Shown one piece after another: positions 36,377 to 46,828 of a stretch of 64,000 nt of DNA. Numbering within the stretch: the first letter of the stretch is position 1; each line of letters opens with the position of its first letter. Below the pieces are notes generated by a model, which saw only the letters and a list, made by a program, of their open reading frames with translations, was not told where the DNA came from and ran no database searches. The position numbers were made by a program, and so were the translations under genes. Source of the DNA: Norana najaformis (lineage: Eukaryota > Annelida > Clitellata > Crassiclitellata > Hormogastridae); contig OZ029915.1 in the NCBI GenBank assembly GCA_964023275.1, positions 40,975,238-41,039,237 on the forward strand. Reading direction: 5' to 3'.

Positions 36377-36563
36377 GGGCACGGTAGCCTATTGGTTAGA
36401 GCGATCGGCTTGTAACGCGGAGAGTACGGGTTCGAACATTCCCGCAGACGGTTACTGTTCACGATCTTGAGCAAGTCCTTCGCGTACAATTGCTCAGCGC
36501 CATCGACTGATGCTTAATCATTGGATAGTGGCGCTTAACAAATGCAGAAATAATAATAATAAC
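36377..36563 (+). repeat. tRNA-Thr-type SINE, best-preserved copy
   Basis: Head: GGGCACGGTAGCCTATTGG, then GGCTTGTAACGCGGA, where CTTGTAA is the expected anticodon loop of tRNA-Thr(UGU), then GGGTTCGAAC. Body: CGATCTTGAGCAAGTCCTTC and ACAATTGCTCAGCGCCATCG. End: GATAGTGGCGCTTAACAAAT, then (AAT)n. The TTGAGCAAGTC string resembles the core of CORE/MIR-type SINEs. No protein is encoded; transcription would be by Pol III from the internal A and B boxes. Confidence 0.93.
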
Positions 36564-36635
36564 ACGAGCATGTCAACAAGTGACAACATAATCTAATCTA
36601 ATCTGGACCCCTCTATAGCGTCAACAAGTCGAGAT

Positions 36636-36763
36636 ATTCTTCTTCTTCTTTTCCCCCCTCCTCCTCTTTCTCCTTCTCCTTCTTCTTCTTCTTCATCTTC
36701 TTCTTCTTTTTTTTCCTTCTTCTTCTTCTTCTTTTTTTCTTCTCTTTCTACTTCTATCTTCCG
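36636..36763. repeat. (TTC)n tract
   Basis: Imperfect TTC/CTT run that directly abuts the 3' side of the minus-strand LINE fragment, so it may be that element's expanded tail. Confidence 0.88.
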
Positions 36764-37085
36764 TCAGGTGTGTGCTGACGATGAGGTTTGAACAAGATGT
36801 TTCCATTTCGTCCTATCTCTGATTATGCTAATGGAAGTTCTCCTCTTATCCATGTCTCGCATTTTTAGGTCTTCTTTCCTATTTTCCATCCGTGTCTTTG
36901 TCTGTCTTCCTCGACTTCGTTTTCTCTCCAGATGGCAGTAAAGTGCTGTGGCTGGTAATCTCTTGTTGTCCATCCTCGTTACATGCCCGAACCACGTCAG
37001 TCTTCTTTTTCTAATCTTGTCTACTGGTGTCTCCTGTCCAATTCCACCCGGATCACCTCATTACGAATCCCCTCTCGTCTTGTTT
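36764..37085 (-). pseudogene. LINE C-terminal fragment (WFGHV type)
   Basis: On the minus strand an upstream segment reads IGKTRREGIRNEVIR. After a frameshift it continues TPVDKIRKRRLTWFGHVTRM, then DNKRLPATALYCHLERKRSR and RDRTKWKHLV to a stop. The order IRNE...RRL-x-WFGHV...RGR...DR-x-KW is the C-terminal tail of many RTE/Jockey-type endonuclease-RT elements. It differs from the CR1/L2-like copies, which end in GPxLWN. 5'-truncated, with at least one frameshift. Confidence 0.88.
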
Positions 37086-38348
37086 TCCCAATATTCTTCT
37101 TAGCCAGCTCATTTCCACCACCGGTATCCTCCTTTCATCCTTCTGTCGTATGCATCAACACTCGGAGATATGCAATGGAACCAGTCGACGTGCTATAGCC
37201 GGTGTGATTTTTTGTGGATGCCATATGTCATAATTCCTGTCCTTTTTTCCTTTATAATGTACTTGGGCCATATCTGCCTCCGTCTGCCCTCTTTATCCAG
37301 ACTTGGGGCTGGCTTACATGTGCCAAGGCGAGGATGCCGTGGCCGTTGTACTGGGTTCCTGCTGAGCCTGTCCGCCTCGCGTAACGCCGTATAGGTACTT
37401 TAGTTAATTCTTTAACTGCTGATGGAATAAGTAGGCGTTCCCTTAACAAGTATTATAGTTATTTATAATTTGGATGAATTTTTATCCAGCACTAAGTGAG
37501 TGAATCCTTGCTTAGTCCTTGAAGTAGCGGTGCATTAAGCTTCCCATTGGCCGTCGGCAGTGACTGATTTACACTGCTTCTGTTTTTCGTAATAAACCGC
37601 TATTCGCCAAATTGCACTAATGCACTTTTGATGTATTGCAGGTGCGCGTTGTCGAAGCCTTTTAAGAACCTGCGTGGTGTTCTAAAGATCCGAGTAATCC
37701 GGGGTATATGTTGCTACACGATCTGTCGCTTTTTTCATCCAGAAACACAGCTCCCGCTTATCTGTCGAGCAATTTGTCCGCTTATCTGAGCATGATTACG
37801 TGTTTTTCTTGAGGATAATGTAGATTATCTCACCAGAAATACGCAATGCGTCTTTTAGAAGATGTTATTGGCTATCAAGTCTTTGTGCATCATCTGATAT
37901 ATTGTGTTTATATGAAGCATGTAGGTTATGTGAAATATAATACAGTGGATTCTTTTTCTTCCTCTGATATACTGCTCTTCGATAGGCTTGTACTGATTAT
38001 GATTCAACTCGATGTTGGCCTCGCCCTCTAACTTGCTATATTCATCAAAACGATGGCACTATGCATGACTGCAGAACATAACATAACATAGTATACAGTA
38101 TATCACACCACATAATAAAAGATAACGTAACGTACGTCGTTTGTGAGTATTTCCGAAAAAACACTGGCGTTTATACTCAAGAGCAAATTTGACGAGAGTT
38201 ATTCTTGAAGGCTTTGTGTTGACTGTGGGCTTGTTCACTGAGACTGTGAACGTAATTTCTGCTAATGAATTGGAAGATTTGAGTGCGCGTTTGAATAGGA
38301 ATTTTCCGCGACGTAACGTTGGTAAGTCATCGGGTTGTTGATTTGTTT
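37086..38348. other. No gene
   Basis: Several short ORFs on both strands lack domains. Nothing else recognised. Confidence 0.45.
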
Positions 38349-38739
38349 GTAACTGGCTTGTGCCAGGGCAAGCTAGTTCTTCCTACCCGATAACGTTTTT
38401 TATAACACTTGTGATCGATGGGCGTTCGCGCGCATTGACCTACGTAAGCAATGACTTATAAGCATGTCTAGGCTTGTCTCCTAACTTGCTCCTAACTTGG
38501 AAGTTTAAGTCTATATAAAGAGGTAGCGAGTGCAGTGTTGGGAAAGCGCAAAAATGCTGTAGAGATAGTCTGTCGTATACTCAGTTGATTGTTTGACTTA
38601 TATACGTCGTTGATTATTGCTGAACGATAGTAATTTATAGATGCTGAACGATAGCGATTTACAGATTCGTGCCTGTAGAACTTTTATGTTGGCGACTGAA
38701 CTCTTTTGATTTAAATACACTACAAGAAACTGGAAGACG

Positions 38740-38781
38740 GCTTTACAGAACAAAGCAACTTGAGGCAATTGTTAACATGCA
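38740..38781. repeat. 42-bp perfect direct repeat, copy 1
   Basis: GCTTTACAGAACAAAGCAAC at the left edge; identical for 42 bases to 38950-38991. Confidence 0.97.
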
Positions 38782-38949
38782 GTCTTTCCTCAAGTCAACG
38801 CCCCGTTACAAGAGCCTGCGAGTCTAAGATGCTCGATGGCACAATCGGCAACTTCGGAAGATCACCGCTAGAGTCAGTTCTATCATCTAAACAATTCCGC
38901 TGTCTGCAACTCTTGTACTCTGAAGAAAGTATGTCTCGAGATCCTGTCT

Positions 38950-38991
38950 GCTTTACAGAACAAAGCAACTTGAGGCAATTGTTAACATGCA
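38950..38991. repeat. 42-bp perfect direct repeat, copy 2
   Basis: Second copy, 210 bases downstream of the first. The intervening 168 bases are not repeated. Confidence 0.97.
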
Positions 38992-39087
38992 TCTTTGGCC
39001 TCGGGTTGCCTCGTTCTGACAATTCGAAGAATCTTTCTCTTGATACTACTTCTCTTCAAGTGATGTTTCTTAAAAGCTTTAAATAAA

Positions 39088-39289
39088 TTTCCCCTTCTTT
39101 GATTCTTTTCTGGTGTTATTAGCACACACCGATTCAGCCTTTCTTCGTAGCTCAGTTCCGTGTAACACCCAATCACTCATTTCTCTACTCCCTAGTATCT
39201 CCAGTTTCTCTAATCTCTCTAATCTCTCCCTTAATACTGCTTTCCAGGCATGGGTTACATATTTAAATGCACTATTATTGATGCGAGGA
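39088..39289. other. Spacer
   Basis: Nothing recognised beyond TCTCTAATC repeats. Confidence 0.4.
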
Positions 39290-39619
39290 GATATAGGATA
39301 TCCAACTGGAGGGTTGGCTGATCTATAGCTGGTTACATAATCCCACTAAAAAAGAAAACCATACAAAAGTAAATTGTAGAAGTATCCCTTTTTAGGATAC
39401 ACGCGAGGACAAATAGAATTTATACAATGCAGTGCAGTATCTACCTAGCATTGAGGATATTGGATATTCAACCAGAGAGTTGGTTAATCCATACTAAGGA
39501 AAGTAACATCACTGAAACAAGGAACCGTGCAATTATACAGTATAAAAGATGGTAAGTCTTTTTAGGTTACATGCGAGAACTAATAGTATTGACATAATGC
39601 AGCATACAAGATTTCTACA
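39290..39619. repeat. Diverged 166-bp tandem duplication
   Basis: 39290-39445 and 39456-39619 align in the same order: GATAT-x-GGATAT-x-CAAC, GAG-x-GTTGG, CCTTTTTAGGATAC/TCTTTTTAGGTTAC, GCGAG-x-AC-x-AATAG and ATAATGCAG/ATACAATGCAG. Indels and many substitutions show it is old. No coding frame is conserved between copies. Confidence 0.8.
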
Positions 39620-39665
39620 TAATAACATCTTCCAACTAAAAAGAAACCTAATCGTAGAAAATCGC

Positions 39666-39773
39666 AATCGTAAACTGAAGATTTCTACAACGCCCAACGA
39701 AAGCTAAGTCACGGGAATCAGTTTATTCACAGGCTTTCAGTCCAAACAAAATCGGTAGGCAAGAAGGGTTCGG
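39666..39773 (-). repeat. Interspersed repeat family C, copy 2
   Basis: Matches 16953-17060 over about 108 bases with roughly 10-15% differences. Its minus-strand end reads GGGCGTTGTAGAAATC. Flanking sequences of the two copies are unrelated, showing dispersal. Confidence 0.75.
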
Positions 39774-40980
39774 TTCCAGGCCGAGATCCAAGAGTCAGGC
39801 AGGCAGACAGTCAGACGGCTATGATGGGTGGTGTTTGGAATTGGATCTGCAGGATAGATAAGGGTAGAAGAGGAATCAGGATGGGATCTGCGGAAGAGGA
39901 GTGTTTTAAGTTTTGAGTGGAAGACCTGCGCAGAGATTGCAAGGGGTAAAAATATCTGTGTAAGAGGTGTTTTATATTAGGAGACCAATTACATATGTAG
40001 GCTAAACGTAAGACTAATTGTTCGTTTGGCAGTGTTGCCACTGTGTGTGAAAAATGACTTAATTAATGACAAGTTTGTTAATGCTATCAGAAATGAGTAG
40101 TTAGGCCGATCTAGCTTCATCAGGCACCCCAAACACACTCACGTCTTCACTCCTTACAACAAATAAATTAACTCCCTTCAATAAATAAATGGCCTTATTA
40201 GTAATGTAGTGATGACAACAGTCATTCTTTTCGGTTTATACGTGATCATCTTCGTTAACTTTGTTTTCTTTATATGGATCTTTATGCCATATTCTTTCGA
40301 TATTCAGTTCAGCTCATCCACTATCCTCTGCAGACCAGCATTAGTACGTGCCACCATTTCCTGATCATCCGCAAATCTGATAGCTTACACCAGAATCTTT
40401 CCATGTTGCATGTATGTTTGTATGTACAGTATGCATGTATGTGTATGTTTGTATGTATATCTGACTATCTAAAAGTTTGAGACTCTGAAGAAACTAGAGA
40501 TCAGCGATGCGAAACTGATTGAATATCCGAAAATTGTTAAGAACTTCTTTTTGCAGGCAAATATCTGAATATCTACCACACTATATAAGCCTACAGGGTC
40601 GCAGCTGTAGGTATACAAGACAACGAAAAGCAAGAGAGAAGAAAATTAAGTTAATAGTACTTCATGGCCATGAGCCAATTTTTACTTATCACTGTATAAC
40701 TTAGGATTATTTAGGCTACCTGTAAAGACTATAGTGTAACAGAAGGTAACCAGTCTATTTATACTTCAGACCAAGATCGTTTCCTTGAGGCCATGAAATC
40801 CTCATTTATTTTATATGTTTCTTTAGGCCTAATTTGTAACTTCAGCGGCCACATCCGGCGCGAAAATCTTGATATCTTTGGTTTCTCCTTATATTCATGC
40901 ATGAAATACCCTGTGCTGGACTGGGCTGATAGATATATTTGGTTGATAGATATATTTCCACTCGTTCCTAATGTTAAACA
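39774..40980. other. No gene
   Basis: A CAGGCAGGCAGACAG stretch lies at 39798-39815 and TATGTATG patches near 40410-40460. Short ORFs are unrecognised. Confidence 0.45.
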
Positions 40981-41051
40981 TGGAAAAGAAGGATTCAGGT
41001 GGCTGACCCCTCCCCTAGGAGGGATTATTTCCAGCCAGAAGAAAAAGAAGT
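40981..41051 (+). pseudogene. 71-bp 3' scrap of the 50.7-kb LINE family
   Basis: On the plus strand GGAAAAGAAGGATTCAGGTG, GCTGACCCCTCCCCTAGGAG and GGATTATTTCCAGCCAGAAG match, base for base with few changes, the reverse complement of 50679-50755. It represents the last codons of the LINE ORF (KRRI-x-VAD...GGIxSSQK) and the start of its tail. It is a severely 5'-truncated insertion. Confidence 0.85.
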
Positions 41052-43434
41052 TCCTAATGTTGATCGTCAACCAGGCTCTTCGTTCAACTTGTTTTGTTTT
41101 TAGTTCAAATTAAAGGTTCGAGTAATAATGATAATGCATCCAAATCTAGTGACACTAAGTGTCGCAAATGTATGGGTCTGGCCACGAAACCGACAGACAG
41201 ATAACTCATTAATTCAATTTGTTAGAAAGCATTCGGCCATAAATATCCCTGCGCAATGTTTTAGTTCGAGATCCTTGGCTCCAGAATGAGCTTCAGTGAA
41301 CACAGTTTGAATCAATCATTTCAAAATACTACACTGGCATTATACTAAACAAAGTGCATCCCATGCAATATAATGCAATGCATTAAAACAATGCCATACG
41401 ATGCAACACAGTACAGCATCACATTTCAAAAGCCCAATATGACCAGAATTCGTGGTGGCTGTCGATCAAAAAGGCCACTGAGAACAGGTGCGTCTTGATT
41501 TTTTAAACAATTCTGTATCTGTCTCCTCCAGCAGAATTTTAGGTTGAAATGTTCCATGCATGCAGACAATATACCACTTCCCGAGTGCTTACAATTGCTA
41601 TCGATAGACATTCAGACGTAAAGATGACGCCACGTTGACTCCGAACTACAATCCAAGACAGCAGGGAAATGACCAGCATTAGGCCCATGTATAGGCCACA
41701 GCCAAGACAGAATGGGACTCAGTTATTCTTCGCATTGAGCAGCACATCATTCAGGTTACATAACTGTCTAGAAAGTTACAAATGTAATTATGCATATATG
41801 TATAGCCTATAACCGAATGAAATATACATAGTGCGGTTATGCATATACATATACAAATACATATAGTCTTATATACATACATATACACATACAAATACAT
41901 ACATATACACATACAAATATACATACCATAAGCATGCATATATAAGCACCGGTCTGTGTGTGTACCATAGCATTGGTTTCTTAAGAGTTCATATGCAGGA
42001 AGCAGGTGCTTCATGGTTGGTCGTTAGTCTTGCACTGGACCTGGTTTTATGGGCCGAGTACATTCGGGAGCGCATAAGCTCCAGGTCATGACACCTGACT
42101 ACTGCTGCTGCAGACTCACGTGAAGCCTCCTCATCAGAGGCTTAATCCGTTCACTGTCTGCAGTGATAAGCTGCGGAAATAGCATTTCATGGATCGACAG
42201 ACTCGACACTTTCTAGTTGCGACTGAAGCGCACGTCTTTACGACTGTCTGTCTTCAAATGAGGAACCTGACCGGTAATACTTGGCGGTATATAGGTCTCG
42301 TCCTTATACAACAAGAAGTTTGACTGCATTCTTAATCCCCTGCTGAACCGTTGGACTAGTTGCTATAGAGAATATCTATTGAACCTGATCGATTGCAGAA
42401 AGAGTCTGTGAATTATGATCTACATCAACGAAAAGAGTCGACAATGGTTCAGATGTTATGTTGAAGAAGGCTACTTCTAGTTGGAAGTATGAATCGTTAT
42501 TTAAACCTGGTGCTATATCTTGCGTCCCGTATGAAATATGCACATAATAGCTTCAACTTAAGGTACAGTATGTGCATATATCACACGGGAACGTCAAAAG
42601 AAATGATTCTTGTCGGTCTATATGAGTATGAAGTCAGAATCTGAAGTATGAAATTAATTATCCCTTGCAATTCCCCGTGCCATGCCTTGCCTTGCCTTTC
42701 ATTTCTCCCAGTCATGGACCCGAAACGGAGAAAAAGTTGTAGCGAGATGAATTATGGTTTGTGCCGTGAAAAAAATTAAGCTGATAGATATCGTGGAGTT
42801 TCCAGACTGATACGCGCTTTAGGAAGAACTATGTCCAGAGATAGTTGTATCACAACAAACATATTTCATTCAAACTTGCTCACATATTTTCAGCCTGTTT
42901 ACGCAGGTGTGGAATAAACAGAGTCATTATGATCATACTGTCTGGCTCCAACCATTTGTTTAATTGTCGAATTATCAAATGACTAGTTCTCACCCTAGCA
43001 TAGCCAGTTGAAGAAGCCCAGCCTAAGACTGAAAGACACATGTGTTGAGGACTGTTATTAGTGAAGTGAGATGGAATAACCGTAAATTAGGGTTTCAGAA
43101 TAGGAGAGACATAGATTCTTAAAGTATGACCGATCAACTGATAAAACGGGAAGTTTATTAATAGAAATAAGTCAAGAGCTGCACAGGATTATCTTAATGG
43201 CAACGTGATAGCCTGCTAAGTGAACGGTCTTAAAGGTTTCCCATGATAGCAGCAAAACACAACTGCATCAATCAGGGCGGCTGTTTGAAGGAGTGCAAAG
43301 ATTTTCAGATAAACTGCTAGCAAATGAGCGCCTAGAAGAAATGTCTGCTGAAAGGCAGACACTATTGTGGCTGCATACTGATAGACATGCAACGTCTGGC
43401 TACAGGGTCTGAAGTATAATCGCCTAAAACAACA
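41052..43434. other. No gene
   Basis: 41760-41950 is a TATACATA-rich microsatellite region. No ORF above 90 aa, and none recognised. Confidence 0.45.
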
Positions 43435-44030
43435 AATACATGCAGCCTTTTATAATAATCATGCTTGACTACTGCAATTCACTTCTTATTGGTGTCACTG
43501 ATAGATCTGCACAAAGTACAAATTGTTCAAAACTCTCTGGCCAGAGCCATTATATAAGAACCTATCAATATATTACACCAATATTGCATTCATTACACCG
43601 GTTAACCATCGAGCAAAATATCCCGTTTAAAATCTGTCTTATAGTTTACAAAGTTCTACCTCCAACCGACCTATCTGCGTTCCATGCTCATCCCTCATAC
43701 CAACAAATATTGCACTCGATCAATGGACACTGTGACTCTTGTTGTGCCCCGTACCCGACTTAACTGGGCTTAGGGGGCCGTCTCGGTTATTGGTACACGG
43801 CTTTGGAATTCGCAGCCAAATCTATACATTCTGTCAATTTCTTTAGATCATTCGGGTCTAAACTCAAGACTCATCTGTTTCAACTTTCTTACCCACGGTA
43901 GCCTGTCTTCTGGCCTATCGGAATTCTCCAACGGATTATGATTTTCGATTGCGATTTAGACTTGAAGCGCCCATCGATTGACGCCTTGGGCATTATGATA
44001 ACGGCGCTATAGAAGTCATTAAATTAAATT
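43435..44030 (+). pseudogene. CR1/L2-like LINE 3' end, second copy
   Basis: The frame 43440-43763 carries LDYCNSLLIGV, then RTYQYITPILHSLHRLT and FKICLIVYKVLPPTDL, and stops early. The DNA beyond still matches the copy at 33615, through GGCTTTGGAATTCGC (the LWN box) and AAGACTCATCTGTTTCAAC (the C-terminal end), to ATGATAACGGCGCTATAGAA and an AATTAAATT tail. Several frameshifts show that it is dead. The two copies share a 3' end and are independently 5'-truncated. Confidence 0.9.
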
Positions 44031-44696
44031 CAGAATTCTCGGATGGTGTATCATAATATCTTTCATAATGATTAGGCCCCAACAGATCAGAAAAATCTGT
44101 TATTACCAAGCATGTAGAAGGACGAGGTCACGCTAATGTTTTTGATTAAAGAACATTACTCATAATAATGCATTTGGAGTGATACTTATTTCTCAGATTT
44201 GTAAACCGCTCCCAAGTGACGGAAGGAAGGAGATGATCAGCATGTGATAAAGAGGGATCGTACGCAATCCAAATCTTCCAATCGTCCCTCTGCTGTTGAA
44301 AGTGATCTATGATATGCATTTGCAGCTCGCAATGATCTATGGCAGACGTCCAACTGAGCAGAACACCCTGTGAAATTGAATTTATTTAGATGCTATGCAC
44401 AGTTTTCAGTCTCTTTAGAGATTCTTTACGTTCATGGATCCATTTGTAAATTGATGAAAAAGCTACATTGCCATCATGGTTCGGCATATCGGTATGGTGA
44501 AACGCAGAATGTAGAAATGAAAAACACCTCTAGTGGATGAGGAATGTGGCCCACGTTATGTAGATGGCCTTCACATCGTTTTTCATCGTTATTTCTGGAA
44601 TAAACCTGAGAAATACATCAACGCTTTGGCTTTGGACATCATGACATTCCTTACCAGCACTATATGAGAGAGAATTCGATTTTGCGTATGTACAGT
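44031..44696. other. Spacer, nothing recognised
   Basis: No ORF or repeat recognised. Confidence 0.4.
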
Positions 44697-44771
44697 GTAT
44701 GTATATATGTATGTAGGCATGTATATATATATAGGCATGTATGTATGTAGGCATATATGTAAGGAGCCATG

Positions 44772-44802
<31 letters not shown>

Positions 44803-45050
44803 TTATGCATCTATGTATGTATTTATGTATGTACGTGCATAAGTAGGTATGTATGCATGAATGCATGTATTATATAGATATGTATGCATGTAAGTATGTA
44901 TGTATCTGTGTGTATGTGGTATGTATGTGTGTATGCATGTATGTATGTATGTACATATGCACATATATGTATAAGTATGTGTATATGTATGCGTGAATGC
45001 ATGTATTATTTAGGTATGTAGGTATATAAGTATGCATGCATCTGTGTATC
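44697..45050. repeat. (TATG)n microsatellite, about 350 bp
   Basis: Imperfect TATG/CATG array with many TATA interruptions. Tyr/Ile/His-rich ORFs on both strands are artefacts. Confidence 0.95.
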
Positions 45051-46529
45051 GCCTTTAACGCACAACAGCGGGAGGGACTCACGCACAAAATGCATTACAA
45101 TAAATTATTTTAGGCTTACATTACGCTACATCTGTTGTTATTATCAGGTTGGCCAAAGCATCGTCTCCCTAAAGACGAGTTTAGGGGCCAGAGGTTTGAA
45201 GTCAGAATACCGCCCATATTGGCATCGCTGTAAAGGTTTTATGCATGCACAAGAGCTATGAGCGCTAAGTGTAAGAGATGTATAAGTAAAGCTCCCAGGT
45301 CCCGTGAGGAACGTTGGGGAGGCGTTCGTTTCCTTTTCTTAGGCCCTTGAACTGGCAATGGACGAATCCCAAGGTCCTGGACACGGGGCCAATGCATCGC
45401 AGGACTTGCCGCTTACATCGGTACCAAATTATACTGCTTGGTGAAAGGGGCACGATGCGCGCAAACAACTTGCATAGTTACACGGAGTCGAACTCTCAAC
45501 CGCATGATCGTTTACCAAACGCATTACCGATATAGAACACCGTGTTGCACCTAAGGGATATGAGAGGATAGAAATGAACTGCGTCGGGTGATTGGATTTT
45601 CCGAAAATAAAAGAAATGATGACAGAAGGATCATCTGGAGAGAAGGCATCGCCTGGAATGACAGGAGGATCTGACGGCAGTGGATAAGTCAGACCAATGT
45701 CCGAAGGTTATGGCGATCAGAGATTGCTAATAAAAACCATGTCAACATGAATGAAGGTAAAAAAAACCGCACGCATACACACGAAGATTTAAGAGCAATA
45801 TACGAAGAGTAAAATATTCAGTGGAAAATGCACTAAAGTACTTTGAAGGACAACAGAAAGACACAGCTCGACCCAGCATGCAGTAAACCTTCATTCGGCG
45901 CCGTGATATTGGACTCACTGGCCAGCGTGTATTGTAAAAGCTAGCGCACGACTACAGGGCTTCACTGGAGGTGAACTTTACGGGTATGTTTTACCGATCT
46001 GCATAGGAGTCCTGTCAGTCGGTTGAGAACCATCTCTGCAGGATGCATGATGGATCGTTGTGGCTAATTTATACCGAAGTTCCGTCAATTAACAACGACG
46101 CGAAGATGTGACTCAGGAGCTCGAATCCTGAATACAGAAGAGACTAGAGAAGCGACGGTTGATCAGAGACGAAGATGCAAGTAACTCAGGGCAGGCGATG
46201 GCAGCAGAGATCGTGCATAAAAGACAATTTACGGCGCCATATTTTCGGAGACCATTAGTTAAAGACTTCTTGCGCCAATGCAGCAGTTGTTACACTTAAG
46301 CTGCCCACTGAATTAGGCATCTATATATATGCAAGCATAAATGCTTGCACACATAAATACATAGGCCTTCATGTATACATAAGCCTAAATATATAGTCCT
46401 ATGTACAAACATACATACATATAATATGCATATATCTATGTATACAAACATGCTCACATACGTACATTCATACATAAGTACATACCTACGTACTAACAAA
46501 CATATACATAGACAATGTATTTGAATTGC
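45051..46529. other. No gene; one tRNA-like head
   Basis: 45478-45541 (minus) is tRNA-like and listed separately. 46310-46510 is TACATA-rich. A 67-aa and a 73-aa ORF at 45265-45535 are antisense to each other and unrecognised. Confidence 0.45.
45478..45541 (-). repeat. tRNA-like sequence, decayed
   Basis: On the minus strand TATATCGGTAATGCG (A-box-like) is followed by GAGAGTTCGACTCC (good B-box), with tRNA-like spacing. T-stem pairing is poor and no acceptor stem pairs. A tRNA pseudogene or a different SINE head is likeliest. Confidence 0.4.
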
Positions 46530-46722
46530 ATTTGATAACTTATATAGCGCTTCTTACTGAACAAGCTACTCAGAAGCGCTTCCAGCATGAGAGCCCCTGA
46601 GAAATAAGAACGTCTTTAAACAACGAGCTGACTGAGCTCTATCAACAACAGTGACCCTAGCACGAAGCGATAGCGGAAGTTCATTCCAGAGAGATGGACC
46701 AACAACAGCAAAAGCCCTCTAC
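46530..46722 (-). pseudogene. CR1/L2-like LINE terminal fragment
   Basis: The minus strand translates as RAFAVVGPSLWNELPLSLRA, then RVTVVDRAQSARCLKTFLFL, then a stop. GPSLWNELP is the conserved C-terminal box of CR1-group ORF2. After the stop the sequence runs GAAGCGCTATATAAGTTATC, the family-type 3' terminus. The 5' break joins directly to a (TACA)n array at 46722, so the insertion sits inside or seeded a microsatellite. The short frame is intact, implying moderate age. Confidence 0.85.
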
Positions 46723-46828
46723 ATACATACATACATACATACATACATACATACATACATACGTACGTACATACATACATACACTCATACATGCATACAC
46801 ACACACACACGTACGTACACGCATACAA
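46723..46828. repeat. (ACAT)n microsatellite
   Basis: Near-perfect CATA tetranucleotides with two CGTA units, ending in ACAC units. Confidence 0.95.

Larger units (their letters stand above)
38349..39087 (+). mobile_element. Compact LTR-like or retroposed unit, uncertain
   Basis: In order: a possible TGT start (38349), a TATA box CTATATAAAG (38511-38520), a 24-bp tandem duplication (GCTGAACGATAG..., 38619-38666), and TGTTGGCGACTGAACTC near 38687, which resembles a tRNA primer-binding site. An open frame from 38715 follows, and its TAA stop (39084-39086) overlaps a poly(A) signal AATAAA (39082-39087). The frame's first ATG at 38829 would give 85 aa. A 42-bp perfect repeat (38740, 38950) sits 210 bases apart, so the peptide FTEQSNLRQLLTC is duplicated in frame. 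No gag or pol motif is seen and no second LTR lies in the window. An LTR remnant or a small unknown gene are both possible. Confidence 0.3.
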
